Assembly (NCBI RefSeq): GCF_013322225.1
Contig: NZ_JAAMFB010000024.1
Span: 1 to 64,000, forward strand
Direction of reading: 5' to 3'
Length of the DNA stretch: 64,000 bases
From: Agrobacterium larrymoorei
Lineage (GTDB): Bacteria > Pseudomonadota > Alphaproteobacteria > Rhizobiales > Rhizobiaceae
Shown here: positions 33,816-43,592 of the stretch, one piece after another
Numbering within the stretch: position 1 is the stretch's first letter
How the letters are laid out: every line of letters starts with the position of its first letter
The notes under the pieces: model-generated
The model's input: the letters and a program-made list of their open reading frames with translations, nothing else
Told to the model about the DNA's origin: nothing
The model's database searches: none
Position numbers and translations under genes: made by a program

Positions 33816-35261
33816 ATGGCAGAAGCAGAGTACCCGATCTACGGCGAAATTACCGGTCCAGTCATCATGATCGGTTTTGGCTCTATCGGGCGCGGAACGC
33901 TTCCGCTGATCGAGCGGCATTTCAACTTCGACATGTCGAAACTCATCGTCATCGACCCGCGCGACGACATCGCCCCTTTTCTGGAGGCGCGGAACATCCG
34001 TCACATCCGCACCCACCTGTCCAAGGACAACTTTCGCGACGTGCTGAAACCGTTGCTGAAGGGCGTCCAGGGACAGGGCTTTTGCGTCAATCTTTCGGTC
34101 GATGCATCCTCCGTCGATCTGATGAGGCTCTGCCGCAAGCACGGCATGCTTTACATCGATACGGTCGTCGAGCCCTGGCCGGGCTTCTACTTCGATGACA
34201 AGGCCGACAATTCGGCGCGCACCAACTACGCGCTGCGGCAAACAATGCTGAAACAAAAAGCCAAGCGACCCGGCGGAACGACGGCGGTTTCCACCTGCGG
34301 AGCCAATCCCGGCATGGTATCGTGGTTCGTCAAGCAGGCGCTGGTCAACCTGGCGAAAGACACCGGCCTCGACATCGAAGAACCCGCCGCCGATGATCGC
34401 GACGGCTGGGCGAAACTCATGCATCGGCTGGGTGTAAAAGGCGTCCACGTCGCGGAACGCGATACACAGCGGGCGAAGGAACCGAAACCGTTCAATACAT
34501 TCTGGAACACCTGGTCCGTAGAAGGCTTCATCGCCGAGGGCCTGCAACCGGCCGAACTCGGCTGGGGCACCCATGAAAAATGGATGCCGAAGAATGCGAA
34601 AAAGCACAAGAAGGGCAACAAGGCGGCGATTTATATCGAGCGGCCGGGTGCCGACACCCGGGTGCGTACATGGTGCCCGACGCTTGGGGCACAATACGGT
34701 CTGCTCGTCACCCATAACGAGGCAATCTCGATTTCCGACTATTTCACCCTGCGGGACGAAAACGACAAGCTCCTCTTCCGCCCGACCTGCCACTATGCCT
34801 ACCACCCATGTAACGACGCGGTGATTTCGCTCTACGAGATGTTCGGCAAGGGTGGGCAGGCGCAGCCCGTGCAGCATGTCTTAACCGAAGATGAACTGGT
34901 GGACGGTGCCGATGAGCTTGGCGTCCTGCTCTACGGCCACGAAAAGAACGCCTATTGGTACGGCTCACGCCTGACGCTGGAAGAAGCCCGCAAGCTCGCC
35001 CCGCACCAGAATGCCACCGGCCTTCAGGTCAGCTCCGCCGTGCTGGCCGGCATGGTCTGGGCTCTGGAAAATCCTGAAGCCGGTATCGTCGAGGCGGACG
35101 AGATGGATTACCGCCGCTGCCTCGAAATCCAGAGACCTTACCTCGGCCCGGTCGAGGGACACTATACCGAATGGACGCCACTTCAGGACCGGCTTGAATT
35201 TTTCGAAGAGGATCTGGACAGGGACGATCCCTGGCAGTTTCGCAACATCCTCGTGCGCTGA
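33816..35261 (+). CDS. hss: Homospermidine synthase
   Basis: A 481-residue NAD-dependent enzyme that makes sym-homospermidine from putrescine, a polyamine typical of rhizobia. The N-terminal MIGFGSIGRGTLPLI is the NAD-binding fold, followed by the family blocks DTVVEPWPGFYFD and STCGANPGMVSWF, and the length fits. AAAGGAG precedes the start. It is divergent from the diguanylate cyclase with 214 bp between. Confidence 0.95.
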   Translation: MAEAEYPIYGEITGPVIMIGFGSIGRGTLPLIERHFNFDMSKLIVIDPRDDIAPFLEARNIRHIRTHLSKDNFRDVLKPLLKGVQGQGFCVNLSVDASSVDLMRLCRKHGMLYIDTVVEPWPGFYFDDKADNSARTNYALRQTMLKQKAKRPGGTTAVSTCGANPGMVSWFVKQALVNLAKDTGLDIEEPAADDRDGWAKLMHRLGVKGVHVAERDTQRAKEPKPFNTFWNTWSVEGFIAEGLQPAELGWGTHEKWMPKNAKKHKKGNKAAIYIERPGADTRVRTWCPTLGAQYGLLVTHNEAISISDYFTLRDENDKLLFRPTCHYAYHPCNDAVISLYEMFGKGGQAQPVQHVLTEDELVDGADELGVLLYGHEKNAYWYGSRLTLEEARKLAPHQNATGLQVSSAVLAGMVWALENPEAGIVEADEMDYRRCLEIQRPYLGPVEGHYTEWTPLQDRLEFFEEDLDRDDPWQFRNILVR

Positions 35262-35459
35262 GACCGCGGACAGGGGCCGAAACCGGTCTTTCTGCGCTAC
35301 CGGTTCCTTCCATGGCGCAAAACTTCCTCTACGCGTTGAAATGCCGCGTATCCATTGTCAAATATCAATTCAGATCAAGGGGTCGATGCATTACACATTG
35401 ATCCATGAGGCGCGCGTTCCCGTAGTTCGTCGCGCAATATGAAAGCTCAGGACAGGTTT

Positions 35460-36494
35460 ATGGCCGCAGACATCAGTGTACTTCCCGCCGATCATCCCCC
35501 CGTCACCTTCGGCAAGGTCGGCGTTCTCCTCGTCAATCTCGGCACGCCGGATGGAACCGATTACAAATCGATGCGCCGTTATCTGGCAGAATTCCTGAGC
35601 GACAAGCGTGTCATCGAGTGGTCTCGCCTGTTCTGGTATCCGATCCTTTATGGCATCGTCCTGAACAAACGTCCTCAGAAGGTCGGCAAGGCCTACGAGG
35701 AAATCTGGAACCACGAGAAGAACGAGAGCTACCTGCGCACCTATACCCGCAACCAGTCGGACCTGATGGCTGAGGCGCTGAAGGATTTGCCAAATGTGGT
35801 GGTGGACTGGGGCATGCGTTACGGCAAGCCCAGCATCGCTGAAAAGATCGACGCACTGAAAGCGCAGGGCTGCGAAAAAATTCTGCTTTTCCCGCTTTAT
35901 CCGCAATATGCGGCGGCCACGACTGCCACGGTGAACGACAAGGCGTTCGAACATCTGATGAAACTGCGCTGGCAGCCTGCTCTGCGCACCGTGCCGCCCT
36001 ATCACGACGATGAAACCTACATCGACGCCTTGGCCAATTCGGTCAAATCGCATCTGGCGACACTGGATTGGGAGCCAGAAAAGATCATCGCGTCTTTCCA
36101 CGGCATTCCGCAGTCCTATTTTAAAAAGGGCGATCCCTATCATTGCCAGTGCATGAAGACCGGACGCCTGCTGCGCGAAAGACTGGGGCTGGAAAAGGAC
36201 CGTTTCCTGATCACCTTCCAGTCCCGCTTCGGACCGGAAGAATGGCTGCAACCCTACACGGACAAGACCGTCGAAAGGCTTGCGTCCGAAGGCGTCAAGC
36301 GCATCGCGGTCATGAACCCCGGCTTTGTTTCCGACTGTCTGGAAACGCTGGAAGAAATCGCCGGTGAAGCGGCGGAAAGCTTCCTTCACCATGGGGGCGA
36401 GAAATTTACCCATATTCCTTGCCTGAACGATAGCGCGGAGGGTATGAGAGTTCTCGAAAAAGTTGTACGCAGGGAGTTGCAGGGCTGGGTGTAA
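35460..36494 (+). CDS. hemH: Ferrochelatase
   Basis: A 344-residue enzyme that inserts ferrous iron into protoporphyrin IX, the last step of haem synthesis. VGVLLVNLGTPDG, IASFHGIPQSYFKKGDPY (catalytic histidine) and FQSRFGPEEWLQPYTD are its diagnostic blocks. AGGA 7 nt before 35460 supports that ATG over the one at 35439. The 198 bp upstream contain a weak Fnr-like dyad (35356-35369) but no clear iron-regulatory box. Confidence 0.96.
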   Translation: MAADISVLPADHPPVTFGKVGVLLVNLGTPDGTDYKSMRRYLAEFLSDKRVIEWSRLFWYPILYGIVLNKRPQKVGKAYEEIWNHEKNESYLRTYTRNQSDLMAEALKDLPNVVVDWGMRYGKPSIAEKIDALKAQGCEKILLFPLYPQYAAATTATVNDKAFEHLMKLRWQPALRTVPPYHDDETYIDALANSVKSHLATLDWEPEKIIASFHGIPQSYFKKGDPYHCQCMKTGRLLRERLGLEKDRFLITFQSRFGPEEWLQPYTDKTVERLASEGVKRIAVMNPGFVSDCLETLEEIAGEAAESFLHHGGEKFTHIPCLNDSAEGMRVLEKVVRRELQGWV

Positions 36495-36527
36495 CAACCT
36501 CGCCTCACACATTTTAGAGGGAGTCAT

Positions 36528-37592
36528 ATGGTCGACTTGAGCGGATTCGATATCTTCGTCATTGCCGTGGTGGTGCTGGTCATCCTGACGCTGTTTGCCG
36601 GTATCAAGACGGTGCCGCAAGGCTATCGCTACACCGTGGAGCGCTTCGGCCGTTACACCCGCACGATGGAGCCCGGCCTCAACATCATCACGCCCTACAT
36701 CGAGCGCATCGGCTCGAAGATGAACGTGATGGAGCAGGTGCTGGATATTCCCACGCAGGAAGTCATCACCAAGGACAATGCCAGCGTTTCCGCCGATGCC
36801 GTCGCCTTCTTTCAGGTATTGAACGCCGCGCAGGCCGCCTATCAGATCACCAATCTCGAATTCGCCATTCAGAATCTGACCATGACCAACATCCGTTCGG
36901 TCATGGGTTCGATGGATCTGGACGAGTTGCTCTCCAACCGTGATGCCATCAACGACCGGCTGCTGCGCGTGGTAGACGAGGCTGTCGGCCCATGGGGCAT
37001 CAAGGTGACGCGCATCGAGATCAAGGACATCGCGCCGCCGAAAGACCTTGTTGATTCCATGGCGCGGCAGATGAAGGCCGAGCGTGAGAAGCGCGCACAG
37101 GTGCTGGAGGCCGAGGGTGCCAGAAACGCGCAGATCCTGCGCGCCGAGGGTGCCAAGCAGTCCGCGATCCTCGAAGCCGAAGGCCAGCGCGAAGCCGCTT
37201 TCCGCGATGCCGAAGCGCGCGAGCGTCTGGCGGAAGCTGAAGCCAATGCAACCCGCTTCGTGTCGGAGGCCATTGCAGCGGGCGATATTCACGCGATCAA
37301 CTACTTCATAGCCCAGAAATACACCGAAGCGATGGCATCGATCGGTACGGCGAAAAATTCCAAGATCGTCCTGATGCCGATGGAAGCCTCGGCGCTGATC
37401 GGTTCACTCGGCGGCATCGGCGCGATTGCGAAAGAAGTCTTCGGCAACAATGGCGACAATCCGACCCCGCCAGAACAGCCGCAGCGCAATACCGGCAGCC
37501 GCTCGTCCACGGTTCCGCCCACCGCCCGCCCCAGCGCCCAGACGATCAACGTAACGATCCCCGGCAATCCTTTCGGTCCAAGGGACAGCTGA
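36528..37592 (+). CDS. SPFH (stomatin/paraslipin) membrane protein
   Basis: A 354-residue protein with one N-terminal membrane helix (about 8-26), an SPFH domain ([37 protein letters not shown]) and an Ala/Glu-rich coiled coil (about 185-250). It resembles QmcA/paraslipin proteins, which assemble into membrane microdomain rings and assist membrane protein quality control. The NfeD gene follows after 1 bp, the usual pairing. Confidence 0.93.
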   Translation: MVDLSGFDIFVIAVVVLVILTLFAGIKTVPQGYRYTVERFGRYTRTMEPGLNIITPYIERIGSKMNVMEQVLDIPTQEVITKDNASVSADAVAFFQVLNAAQAAYQITNLEFAIQNLTMTNIRSVMGSMDLDELLSNRDAINDRLLRVVDEAVGPWGIKVTRIEIKDIAPPKDLVDSMARQMKAEREKRAQVLEAEGARNAQILRAEGAKQSAILEAEGQREAAFRDAEARERLAEAEANATRFVSEAIAAGDIHAINYFIAQKYTEAMASIGTAKNSKIVLMPMEASALIGSLGGIGAIAKEVFGNNGDNPTPPEQPQRNTGSRSSTVPPTARPSAQTINVTIPGNPFGPRDS

Positions 37593-37593
37593 G

Positions 37594-38055
37594 ATGATCC
37601 AGAAACTGGTGGCCGATCTGGGACCGTGGAGCTGGTGGATACTCGCCGCCATCCTGCTTGCCGCCGAACTGGTTGCTCCCGGTGTTTTCCTGATCTGGAT
37701 CGGCGCTGCGGCGCTGGTCGTGGGTGCCATCTCTCTGGCGTTTTGGGAGTCCGCTCCCTGGAGCTGGCAGGCGCAACTCGTCGTCTTCGCCATACTCTCC
37801 GTGATCTTCGCCCTTCTGGGGCGCAGATATTACGAGAACAAAAGCGCCACGGACGAACCCTTCCTCAACCAGCGTGAGGCAAGCCTCATCGGGCGTACGT
37901 CAACGCTGCAAGAGCCCATTCTGGAAGGTCGCGGTCGCATCCGTCTGGACGATACATGGTGGCCGGTGCAGGGCGAAGATGCGCCCGCCGGAACGCGCGT
38001 CCGCATCGCATCCGCCCATGGCCGCACGCTGACTGTCGAGAAAATCGCGGACTGA
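37594..38055 (+). CDS. NfeD-like membrane protein
   Basis: A 153-residue protein with two to three N-terminal membrane helices (about 12-62) and a C-terminal OB-fold domain (SLIGRTSTLQEPI, GRIRLDDTWWPVQGED). This is the short NfeD form without the protease domain, which works with the SPFH protein encoded just upstream. Confidence 0.92.
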   Translation: MIQKLVADLGPWSWWILAAILLAAELVAPGVFLIWIGAAALVVGAISLAFWESAPWSWQAQLVVFAILSVIFALLGRRYYENKSATDEPFLNQREASLIGRTSTLQEPILEGRGRIRLDDTWWPVQGEDAPAGTRVRIASAHGRTLTVEKIAD

Positions 38056-38149
38056 AACTGCTGTCTTGTCAGACGCTCGCAAACCCCGATAAATGTCGGA
38101 TCTGACGCGTCCTGCTATCACAGTGACGCTCCTTTATGGGGAGTAAGAC

Positions 38150-38941
38150 ATGCCATCACGCAGCATCCGCATCGCCGCAGCACAGATCAGCAGCGGCCCG
38201 GATATCGCGGAAAATCTGGAAGCAGCGTTGACGGCCATCCGGCAGGCGAGCGACGCAGGTGCGGCTCTGGCGATATTGCCGGAAGCGACGAGTTTCTGGT
38301 TCGGTGGCGATGTGCGCCAGCACGCACAGCCTCTGGACGGCCATTTTGCCAGCACCATCCGCGCCAAAGCCAGAGAATGCGGCATTGCCGTCAGCGTCGG
38401 CATGTTCGAACCCGCCGGAGACGGTCGCGTCTATAACACCCTGCTGATCACCTGTCCCGATGTTGAAAGCGCCTATCGCAAGGTGCATCTGTTCGATGCC
38501 TTCGGTGCCAAGGAATCCGACACTGTTGCGCCCGGAAACAGCTATGTGACGACGATGATTGCGGGAGTGAGGATCGGGTTTGCCACCTGTTTCGATCTTC
38601 GTTTTGCCGAACAGTTCACGGCTCTCGGTAAGCAGGGTGCGGAGATCATCGCCGTCAGTGCCTCCTGGGGCGATGGTCCGGCCAAGGCAGAGCATTGGGA
38701 CTTGCTGATCCGCGCCCGCGCCGCCGATGCGCAAAGCTGGCTGGTGGCCTGCGACCAGGCCTGGCGTCCGCCACAGGGTGCCGCCCCACTCGGCATCGGG
38801 CGTAGCGCCGTTGTCGATCCAGTCGGCATGGTGCGGGCCCAGCTACCGGGCAATAGCGGTATGCTGGTTCACGATATCGATCTGGATATGGTCGAAGATA
38901 TTCGCAGACGTATTCCCGTTCTGTCGCACCGGCCCGTGTGA
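38150..38941 (+). CDS. Carbon-nitrogen hydrolase (nitrilase superfamily)
   Basis: A 263-residue cytosolic enzyme with the full Glu-Lys-Cys triad: Glu45 in ILPEATS, Lys111 in YRKVHLFD and Cys147 in FATCFDLRF. Layout resembles Nit1/Nit2-type omega-amidases and deaminated glutathione amidases, but the substrate cannot be assigned. GGGGAG lies upstream. Its stop codon directly abuts the stop of the convergent isomerase gene. Confidence 0.9.
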   Translation: MPSRSIRIAAAQISSGPDIAENLEAALTAIRQASDAGAALAILPEATSFWFGGDVRQHAQPLDGHFASTIRAKARECGIAVSVGMFEPAGDGRVYNTLLITCPDVESAYRKVHLFDAFGAKESDTVAPGNSYVTTMIAGVRIGFATCFDLRFAEQFTALGKQGAEIIAVSASWGDGPAKAEHWDLLIRARAADAQSWLVACDQAWRPPQGAAPLGIGRSAVVDPVGMVRAQLPGNSGMLVHDIDLDMVEDIRRRIPVLSHRPV

Positions 38942-39937
38942 TCAGGCGACACCGATCCGCAACAGATCGTGGAAATGCACGAGACCGATTGGCCGATTGT
39001 CTTCATCGATCACGATCAGCGCGCCGATGTGATGCTTTTCCAGCGTCGCGAGTGCCGCCGTCGCCAGCACATTCTTCGTCACCGTCTTCGGCGTTCGGGT
39101 CATGATGTCATCGACCTGAAGCTCAGAGAGATTGCGCGCGAGATTGCGTGCCATATCGCCTTCGGTCACGATGCCGCACAATCGTCCATCCTCGTCCAGA
39201 ACACCGACACAGCCGAAATGCTTGCGCGCCAGTTCACCGATCGCCTCGGTCAGAGCCGTACCCTTGCGGACCAGCGGCATACGCTCGCCGCTATGCATGA
39301 TGTCTCCCACCAGCGTCAGGCTCGCTCCCAGCTTTCCACCGGGATGAAAGACACGAAAATCGCCTGCGGTAAATTTGCGGGCTTCCAGAAGCGCGACAGC
39401 CAAGGCATCCCCCAGCGCGAGCTGCAGCATAGTGGATGTCGTGGGTGCCAGACCATGCGGGCAGGCCTCCTGCTCATCCGGGATCAGCAAAACCGTGTCG
39501 GCCGCCTTCGCCAGCGAGCCGGACGCGTTGCAGGTCAGCGCAATCAGCGGAATGGCAAAGCGGCGCGTGTAATTGATGATACTGCGAAGCTCGACGCTTT
39601 CGCCACCCTTGGAGATCGCCAGCACCACATCGTTGCCGCCAATCATGCCCAGATCGCCATGATTGGCTTCCGCCGCATGCACGAAAAAGGCGGGCGTGCC
39701 GGTGGAGGCGAAGGTAGCCGCAAGTTTCGCGCCGATATGGCCGCTTTTACCCACGCCGGTGATGATCAGGCGACCGGCTGAACTCCCGATCTGGTCCACG
39801 GCTTTGGCAAAAGGATCGCCCAACCCGTTCGCGAGCGCCTCTTCCAATGCCGCCAGACCGTTTCGTTCTATCGAAACAGTTCTCAGCGCAGATTCGATGG
39901 CGTTGTTTTCAATCAGACTGACAGCTCTTGTAATCAT
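38942..39937 (-). CDS. kdsD: D-arabinose-5-phosphate isomerase
   Basis: A 331-residue enzyme of the KdsD/KpsF/GutQ family that turns ribulose 5-phosphate into arabinose 5-phosphate, the first step to Kdo for lipopolysaccharide. The SIS sugar isomerase domain (ITGVGKSGHIGAKLAATF, LAISKGGESVEL) is followed by two CBS domains (DIMTRTPKTVTKNV at the second). Paralogues exist for capsule, so kpsF is an alternative name. Confidence 0.92.
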   Translation of the reverse strand: MITRAVSLIENNAIESALRTVSIERNGLAALEEALANGLGDPFAKAVDQIGSSAGRLIITGVGKSGHIGAKLAATFASTGTPAFFVHAAEANHGDLGMIGGNDVVLAISKGGESVELRSIINYTRRFAIPLIALTCNASGSLAKAADTVLLIPDEQEACPHGLAPTTSTMLQLALGDALAVALLEARKFTAGDFRVFHPGGKLGASLTLVGDIMHSGERMPLVRKGTALTEAIGELARKHFGCVGVLDEDGRLCGIVTEGDMARNLARNLSELQVDDIMTRTPKTVTKNVLATAALATLEKHHIGALIVIDEDNRPIGLVHFHDLLRIGVA

Positions 39938-39990
39938 ATCCGGACAGATACTCCCTTCGGCAAATCCTGTCTATCAAGGATGCGACGTCA

Positions 39991-40458
39991 TCAAGGCCGT
40001 CCCATTTTCTTTTTCCCAGGCGCCAGATCGGCGGGGCATTCACCGGCATATCTGGCTTCGATAGTGAAAATCTGCTGCTTTAGTTGACCGTTCAGACCGG
40101 CAAACTCCGTTTTCGATTGAAGAACATAGGCAGTCTGAAAATCACCTGCAAAATCGAGCCCAAGCTTGACGTTACCGCCCATGCCATCATCGCAATCAGC
40201 AGTGAGCCTTTGCCCGACTGCCGTCCTGGTGATGGATATGCCTTTGCATTCTTTCCTGTAGCCCGTCCAGATATCACTGTTAACGAAGTCGTCGTTGCCG
40301 CTTTCGATGCAGGTTACCCAGTTCGCAAACGCATTATCCTCGGACGCGATCACCCACATGCCAGGCTTTCTGGTCGGCAATTCAGAGGCCCCGGCAACAC
40401 TTGGCAACTGTACCGCTGAAATGGCAAAGGCGACGGCAAGCCGAGAAAATCTGTTCAA
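39991..40458 (-). CDS. Secreted DUF3617-like protein
   Basis: A 155-residue protein with a signal peptide (MNRFSRLAVAFAISAVQL, cut near VAGA). The domain opens with LPTRKPGMWVI and ends EARYAGECPADLAPGKKK, the DUF3617 pattern, with several cysteines for disulfides. Function unknown, periplasmic. Translation starts at TTG 40458, with AGGAAA about 9 nt upstream. Confidence 0.75.
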   Translation of the reverse strand: MNRFSRLAVAFAISAVQLPSVAGASELPTRKPGMWVIASEDNAFANWVTCIESGNDDFVNSDIWTGYRKECKGISITRTAVGQRLTADCDDGMGGNVKLGLDFAGDFQTAYVLQSKTEFAGLNGQLKQQIFTIEARYAGECPADLAPGKKKMGRP

Positions 40459-40655
40459 TGTTCCATTTCCTATAGAGGCATGATCGCGGCGTATAGCCCA
40501 GCATGCCGTATACGAAAAGGACTTGTGGAACGAAGATTATAACTCGACCTCGAGCCCCGAGAGTTTTCACCAAATATTAACCATAAAATAACCCCGCGCG
40601 TTCAAAGTGACGGCAGATTTGACGGGTATCGATTTGTAGACCGGACACGAGCAGC

Positions 40656-42182
40656 ATGGTTTTCGACAGCACCGCAAGACGTCTGCCGACGTGGCGGAAA
40701 GCAGCAGCAATGTTGCTGGCCTGCACCGTGCTGTGCCCGGCCACCCATGGCTTAGCCCAATCACCAGCCCCACAACGGGCAGCACAAAACGGTGGCAATG
40801 CGCTGGTCAGCGCCGATCCCTTTCTCGGCCAGAACGATCTCTCCGTTACCGATCCGGCGACGACACCCCTGCGAACGGCTGCACCAAGCGATGCACAGAC
40901 AGGCGCGACAACGGATACCATCACCACCGGCAGCACGCCCGCACGGCCAAACCCCGGCGAGGCGATCCCCGAGCCGGGCGATGAAGCGGTCGAACCTGTC
41001 GATACGCGCGAGAATACCTTCGAAACCACCGTGGATGGTGGCGAAAACCTGTTTATCGATGATGGTACTGCACCCGGCATCCGCATAGGCACGCTGACCT
41101 TGCGCCCCTCGATCAGCCAGACGCTGAACCACGAAAGCAAATCGTTTCCCAACACTTCCACCCGCCGCAACTATATGACGACCGGTATTCGCGGCACACT
41201 GACGAGCGACTGGGCGCGCCACGCGTTGACTGTAACCGGAGAAGGCGCTTACCAGCGCAACCTCGGTGGCAGCAGTGAAGGTGAGCAACCGAGCGTCAAT
41301 CTGGCCGCGGACCTGCGGCTGGACCTTAGTGATGGCACACAGGCCAATCTTACCGCCGGATACGCCTTCAGCCGTGAAGACACCAATGATCCCAATGCGA
41401 TTACCAACGCCACCGTGCAGGGCGGCGAGCATATTTTCAGCGCAGGCGCATCGATTGAACGCAATCTAGGCATTCTCAAAGCTCTCGCCGCACTCGACCT
41501 TTCACGAACGGTTTATACGGATGCAAAAGGTGCCAATGGACAATCGATCAGCCTTGCCGACCGGGACCGTTACGGCGCAAACTTGCGAGGCCGTCTGGGC
41601 TACGAGCTTTCCCCTGCCCTCGTCCCATTTCTGGAAGTCACGGCGGGCCTGAGCAATTATGACCAGACGCGGGACAACACCGGTTACGCCCGCTCCTCCC
41701 AGTCCTATGGGGCAAAGCTCGGCACGCAGATAAATCTTGGTGAAAAATGGCGCGGAGAACTGTCGGCTGGCTATCTACGCCGCGAATATGACGATAGCCG
41801 TCTCGCCGCGATCGATGCACTCACGGTCGATGGCAACGTCATCTGGTCGCCGCTGCGCGGTACCGAGGTCAATTTTGGCCTGCGCACGACAATCGAGGAT
41901 TTCGCAGGCGGCCCACGCGGCGGCTGGGTTTCCCGCCAGTTCACCACCGGCCTTACGCAGCAACTGCGCAGCAATCTCGTCGGTCGCCTGACCGCAGGAC
42001 TGGAGCGTCGCAGCTACCTGACCTCCAGCCTTCGCGATGAAACGGAATATGCACTGGGCGCCGGGCTGACTTGGAACGTCAACCGCTATTTGGATTTCAC
42101 CACCGATATCGCCTATGAAACCACGCCCGTGACGGATAACAGCCAGTGGCGGATCGGTGCGGGGCTGGTACTGAAGCGGTAA
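40656..42182 (+). CDS. Outer membrane beta-barrel protein
   Basis: A 508-residue protein with a signal peptide (LLACTVLCPATHGLAQS), a disordered Pro/Thr-rich stretch to about residue 140, and then alternating beta strands to the C terminus, ending GAGLVLKR. It looks like the BBP2-type putative porins (TLTLRPSISQTLNHES is the opening strand). Such proteins often accompany exopolysaccharide or capsule genes; galU is the next gene but convergent. Pore activity is inferred. Confidence 0.82.
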   Translation: MVFDSTARRLPTWRKAAAMLLACTVLCPATHGLAQSPAPQRAAQNGGNALVSADPFLGQNDLSVTDPATTPLRTAAPSDAQTGATTDTITTGSTPARPNPGEAIPEPGDEAVEPVDTRENTFETTVDGGENLFIDDGTAPGIRIGTLTLRPSISQTLNHESKSFPNTSTRRNYMTTGIRGTLTSDWARHALTVTGEGAYQRNLGGSSEGEQPSVNLAADLRLDLSDGTQANLTAGYAFSREDTNDPNAITNATVQGGEHIFSAGASIERNLGILKALAALDLSRTVYTDAKGANGQSISLADRDRYGANLRGRLGYELSPALVPFLEVTAGLSNYDQTRDNTGYARSSQSYGAKLGTQINLGEKWRGELSAGYLRREYDDSRLAAIDALTVDGNVIWSPLRGTEVNFGLRTTIEDFAGGPRGGWVSRQFTTGLTQQLRSNLVGRLTAGLERRSYLTSSLRDETEYALGAGLTWNVNRYLDFTTDIAYETTPVTDNSQWRIGAGLVLKR

Positions 42183-42330
42183 GCGACCCGCACCCAACAC
42201 ATTCTCCCTCATGCTGAGCCGCTGTGCCCAAAGTGTAAGCCTCGACGCATCCAGATTGAGCGCCATTCCGGACCGCATCATCGTCCTTCGAGGCTCCTGC
42301 GAAGTACCTTAAAATGAGGATGCTCACTCC
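42183..42330. repeat. Degenerate intergenic repeat remnant
   Basis: Two halves (CCTCATGCTGAGC near 42209 and TCCTTCGAGGCTCCTGCGAAG near 42285) look like the arms of a common Agrobacterium intergenic inverted repeat that has decayed. No gene is supported in this 324-bp convergent gap. Confidence 0.4.
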
Positions 42331-42356
42331 CGCAGCGGGATTGATGCGCCAACGAA

Positions 42357-42381
42357 AAATCCCGGCACGAGGCCGGGATTT
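42357..42381 (-). terminator. Hairpin terminator in the galU 3' region
   Basis: Perfect 10-bp stem AAATCCCGGC / GCCGGGATTT; an A run to its left gives a U tail for minus-strand transcripts from galU. Confidence 0.85.
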
Positions 42382-42412
42382 GAATTAGTCTAACTCGTTG
42401 CTCACCGGCATC

Positions 42413-42485
42413 CTCGGGCTTGACCCGAGGATCTACTCACGTCGAAAAAGATGGAATGTCGGCAGATGCTCGGGACAAGCCCGAG
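42413..42485. repeat. Palindromic intergenic repeat, copy 2
   Basis: Arms 42413-42429 (CTCGGGCTTGACCCGAG) and 42469-42485 (CTCGGGACAAGCCCGAG) are inverted with one mismatch. The right arm with its CATGACGGAG extension is identical over 27 nt to the right end of copy 1 near position 150. It lies in the convergent gap before the galU stop. Confidence 0.8.
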
Positions 42486-42506
42486 CATGACGGAGGCACA
42501 AAACAA

Positions 42507-43394
42507 TTACTTCAGCTTCTCAACAAGTCCCTTCAACGGCCCTTCGATCAACGGACGGATATCGCCGCGTTCCAGCGCAAATGCGAGGTTGGCGAGAATG
42601 AAGCCGTCCTTCGCGCCGCAGTCGAAGGTCTCGCCGGTGAAGTGGTAGCCCGCGAATTCCTGGGACTTGGCCAGCGTCAACATGCCGTCCGTGAGCTGGA
42701 TTTCGTTGCCCGCACCGCGTTCCTGATTTTCAAGGATGTTGAAAATTTCAGGCTGAAGAATGTAACGGCCATTGATGTAGAAGTTCGATGGCGCGGTTCC
42801 CTTGGCGGGCTTTTCCACCATTTCCGTGATCTTGAAGCCATCACCTACCGTCTCGCCCTTGCCGACGATGCCGTATTTATGGGCCTGATCCGGATCGCAC
42901 TCCTGAACGGCGATGACGTTGCCGCCGGTCTGGTCGTAGAGGTCGACCATGCCCTTGAGGCAGCTCTTCTGCGAGTGCATGATCATATCCGGCAGAAGTA
43001 CCGCAAATGGCTCGTCGCCAACGATATCGCGTGCGCACCAGACGGCGTGGCCGAGACCGAGCGGAACCTGCTGGCGCGTGAAGCTTGCCGTGCCTGCCTT
43101 TGGCAGGATGTTCGAAAGAAGCGTCAGTTCGGCATTCTTGTTGCGCTCGCGCAGCATCTGCTCGAGTTCGAACTGGATATCGAAATAGTCTTCGATCACG
43201 CCCTTGCCGCGACCCGTCACGAACACGAAATGCTCGATACCCGCCTCAGCCGCTTCATCCACCACATACTGGATGACGGGCTTGTCCACCACGGTCAGCA
43301 TTTCCTTCGGAACAGCCTTCGTCGCTGGCAAGAACCGGGTTCCAAGACCTGCAACCGGGAAAACTGCTTTCCGAATTTTTTTCTGTTCTACCAC
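42507..43394 (-). CDS. galU: UTP-glucose-1-phosphate uridylyltransferase
   Basis: A 295-residue enzyme making UDP-glucose for exopolysaccharide, glucan and lipopolysaccharide. [21 protein letters not shown] is the nucleotide-binding loop; EMVEKPAKG and FDCGAKDGF are further family blocks. In rhizobial succinoglycan clusters the same activity is named ExoN. GTG start, with AGGAGG 5 nt upstream. Confidence 0.96.
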   Translation of the reverse strand: MVEQKKIRKAVFPVAGLGTRFLPATKAVPKEMLTVVDKPVIQYVVDEAAEAGIEHFVFVTGRGKGVIEDYFDIQFELEQMLRERNKNAELTLLSNILPKAGTASFTRQQVPLGLGHAVWCARDIVGDEPFAVLLPDMIMHSQKSCLKGMVDLYDQTGGNVIAVQECDPDQAHKYGIVGKGETVGDGFKITEMVEKPAKGTAPSNFYINGRYILQPEIFNILENQERGAGNEIQLTDGMLTLAKSQEFAGYHFTGETFDCGAKDGFILANLAFALERGDIRPLIEGPLKGLVEKLK

Positions 43395-43592
43395 ACATTC
43401 CTCCTGAGAGACTCAATTCGTTCAAAGTTCGCGCACGACTTTGTTATCCGAAAAGTGGCAAGTTTTTGTAAAAGGTGACGTTACTTTTGGTTAATGGTAA
43501 AGAATTTGTTGACCTTGAACTGATATTCCATCGTGACGACCGATGCGTATCTCGCAATCGAAATGAAATTCGAGAGAAACGAAAGACCGACG

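Noticed and set aside
35356..35369. Fnr-type anaerobox TTGTC-N4-ATCAA before hemH
   Set aside because: Two mismatches from TTGAT-N4-ATCAA; too weak to call, though oxygen control of hemH is plausible.
35391..37292. 633-codon minus-strand frame opposite hemH and the SPFH gene
   Set aside because: It covers two unrelated sense genes on the other strand and shows no family features.
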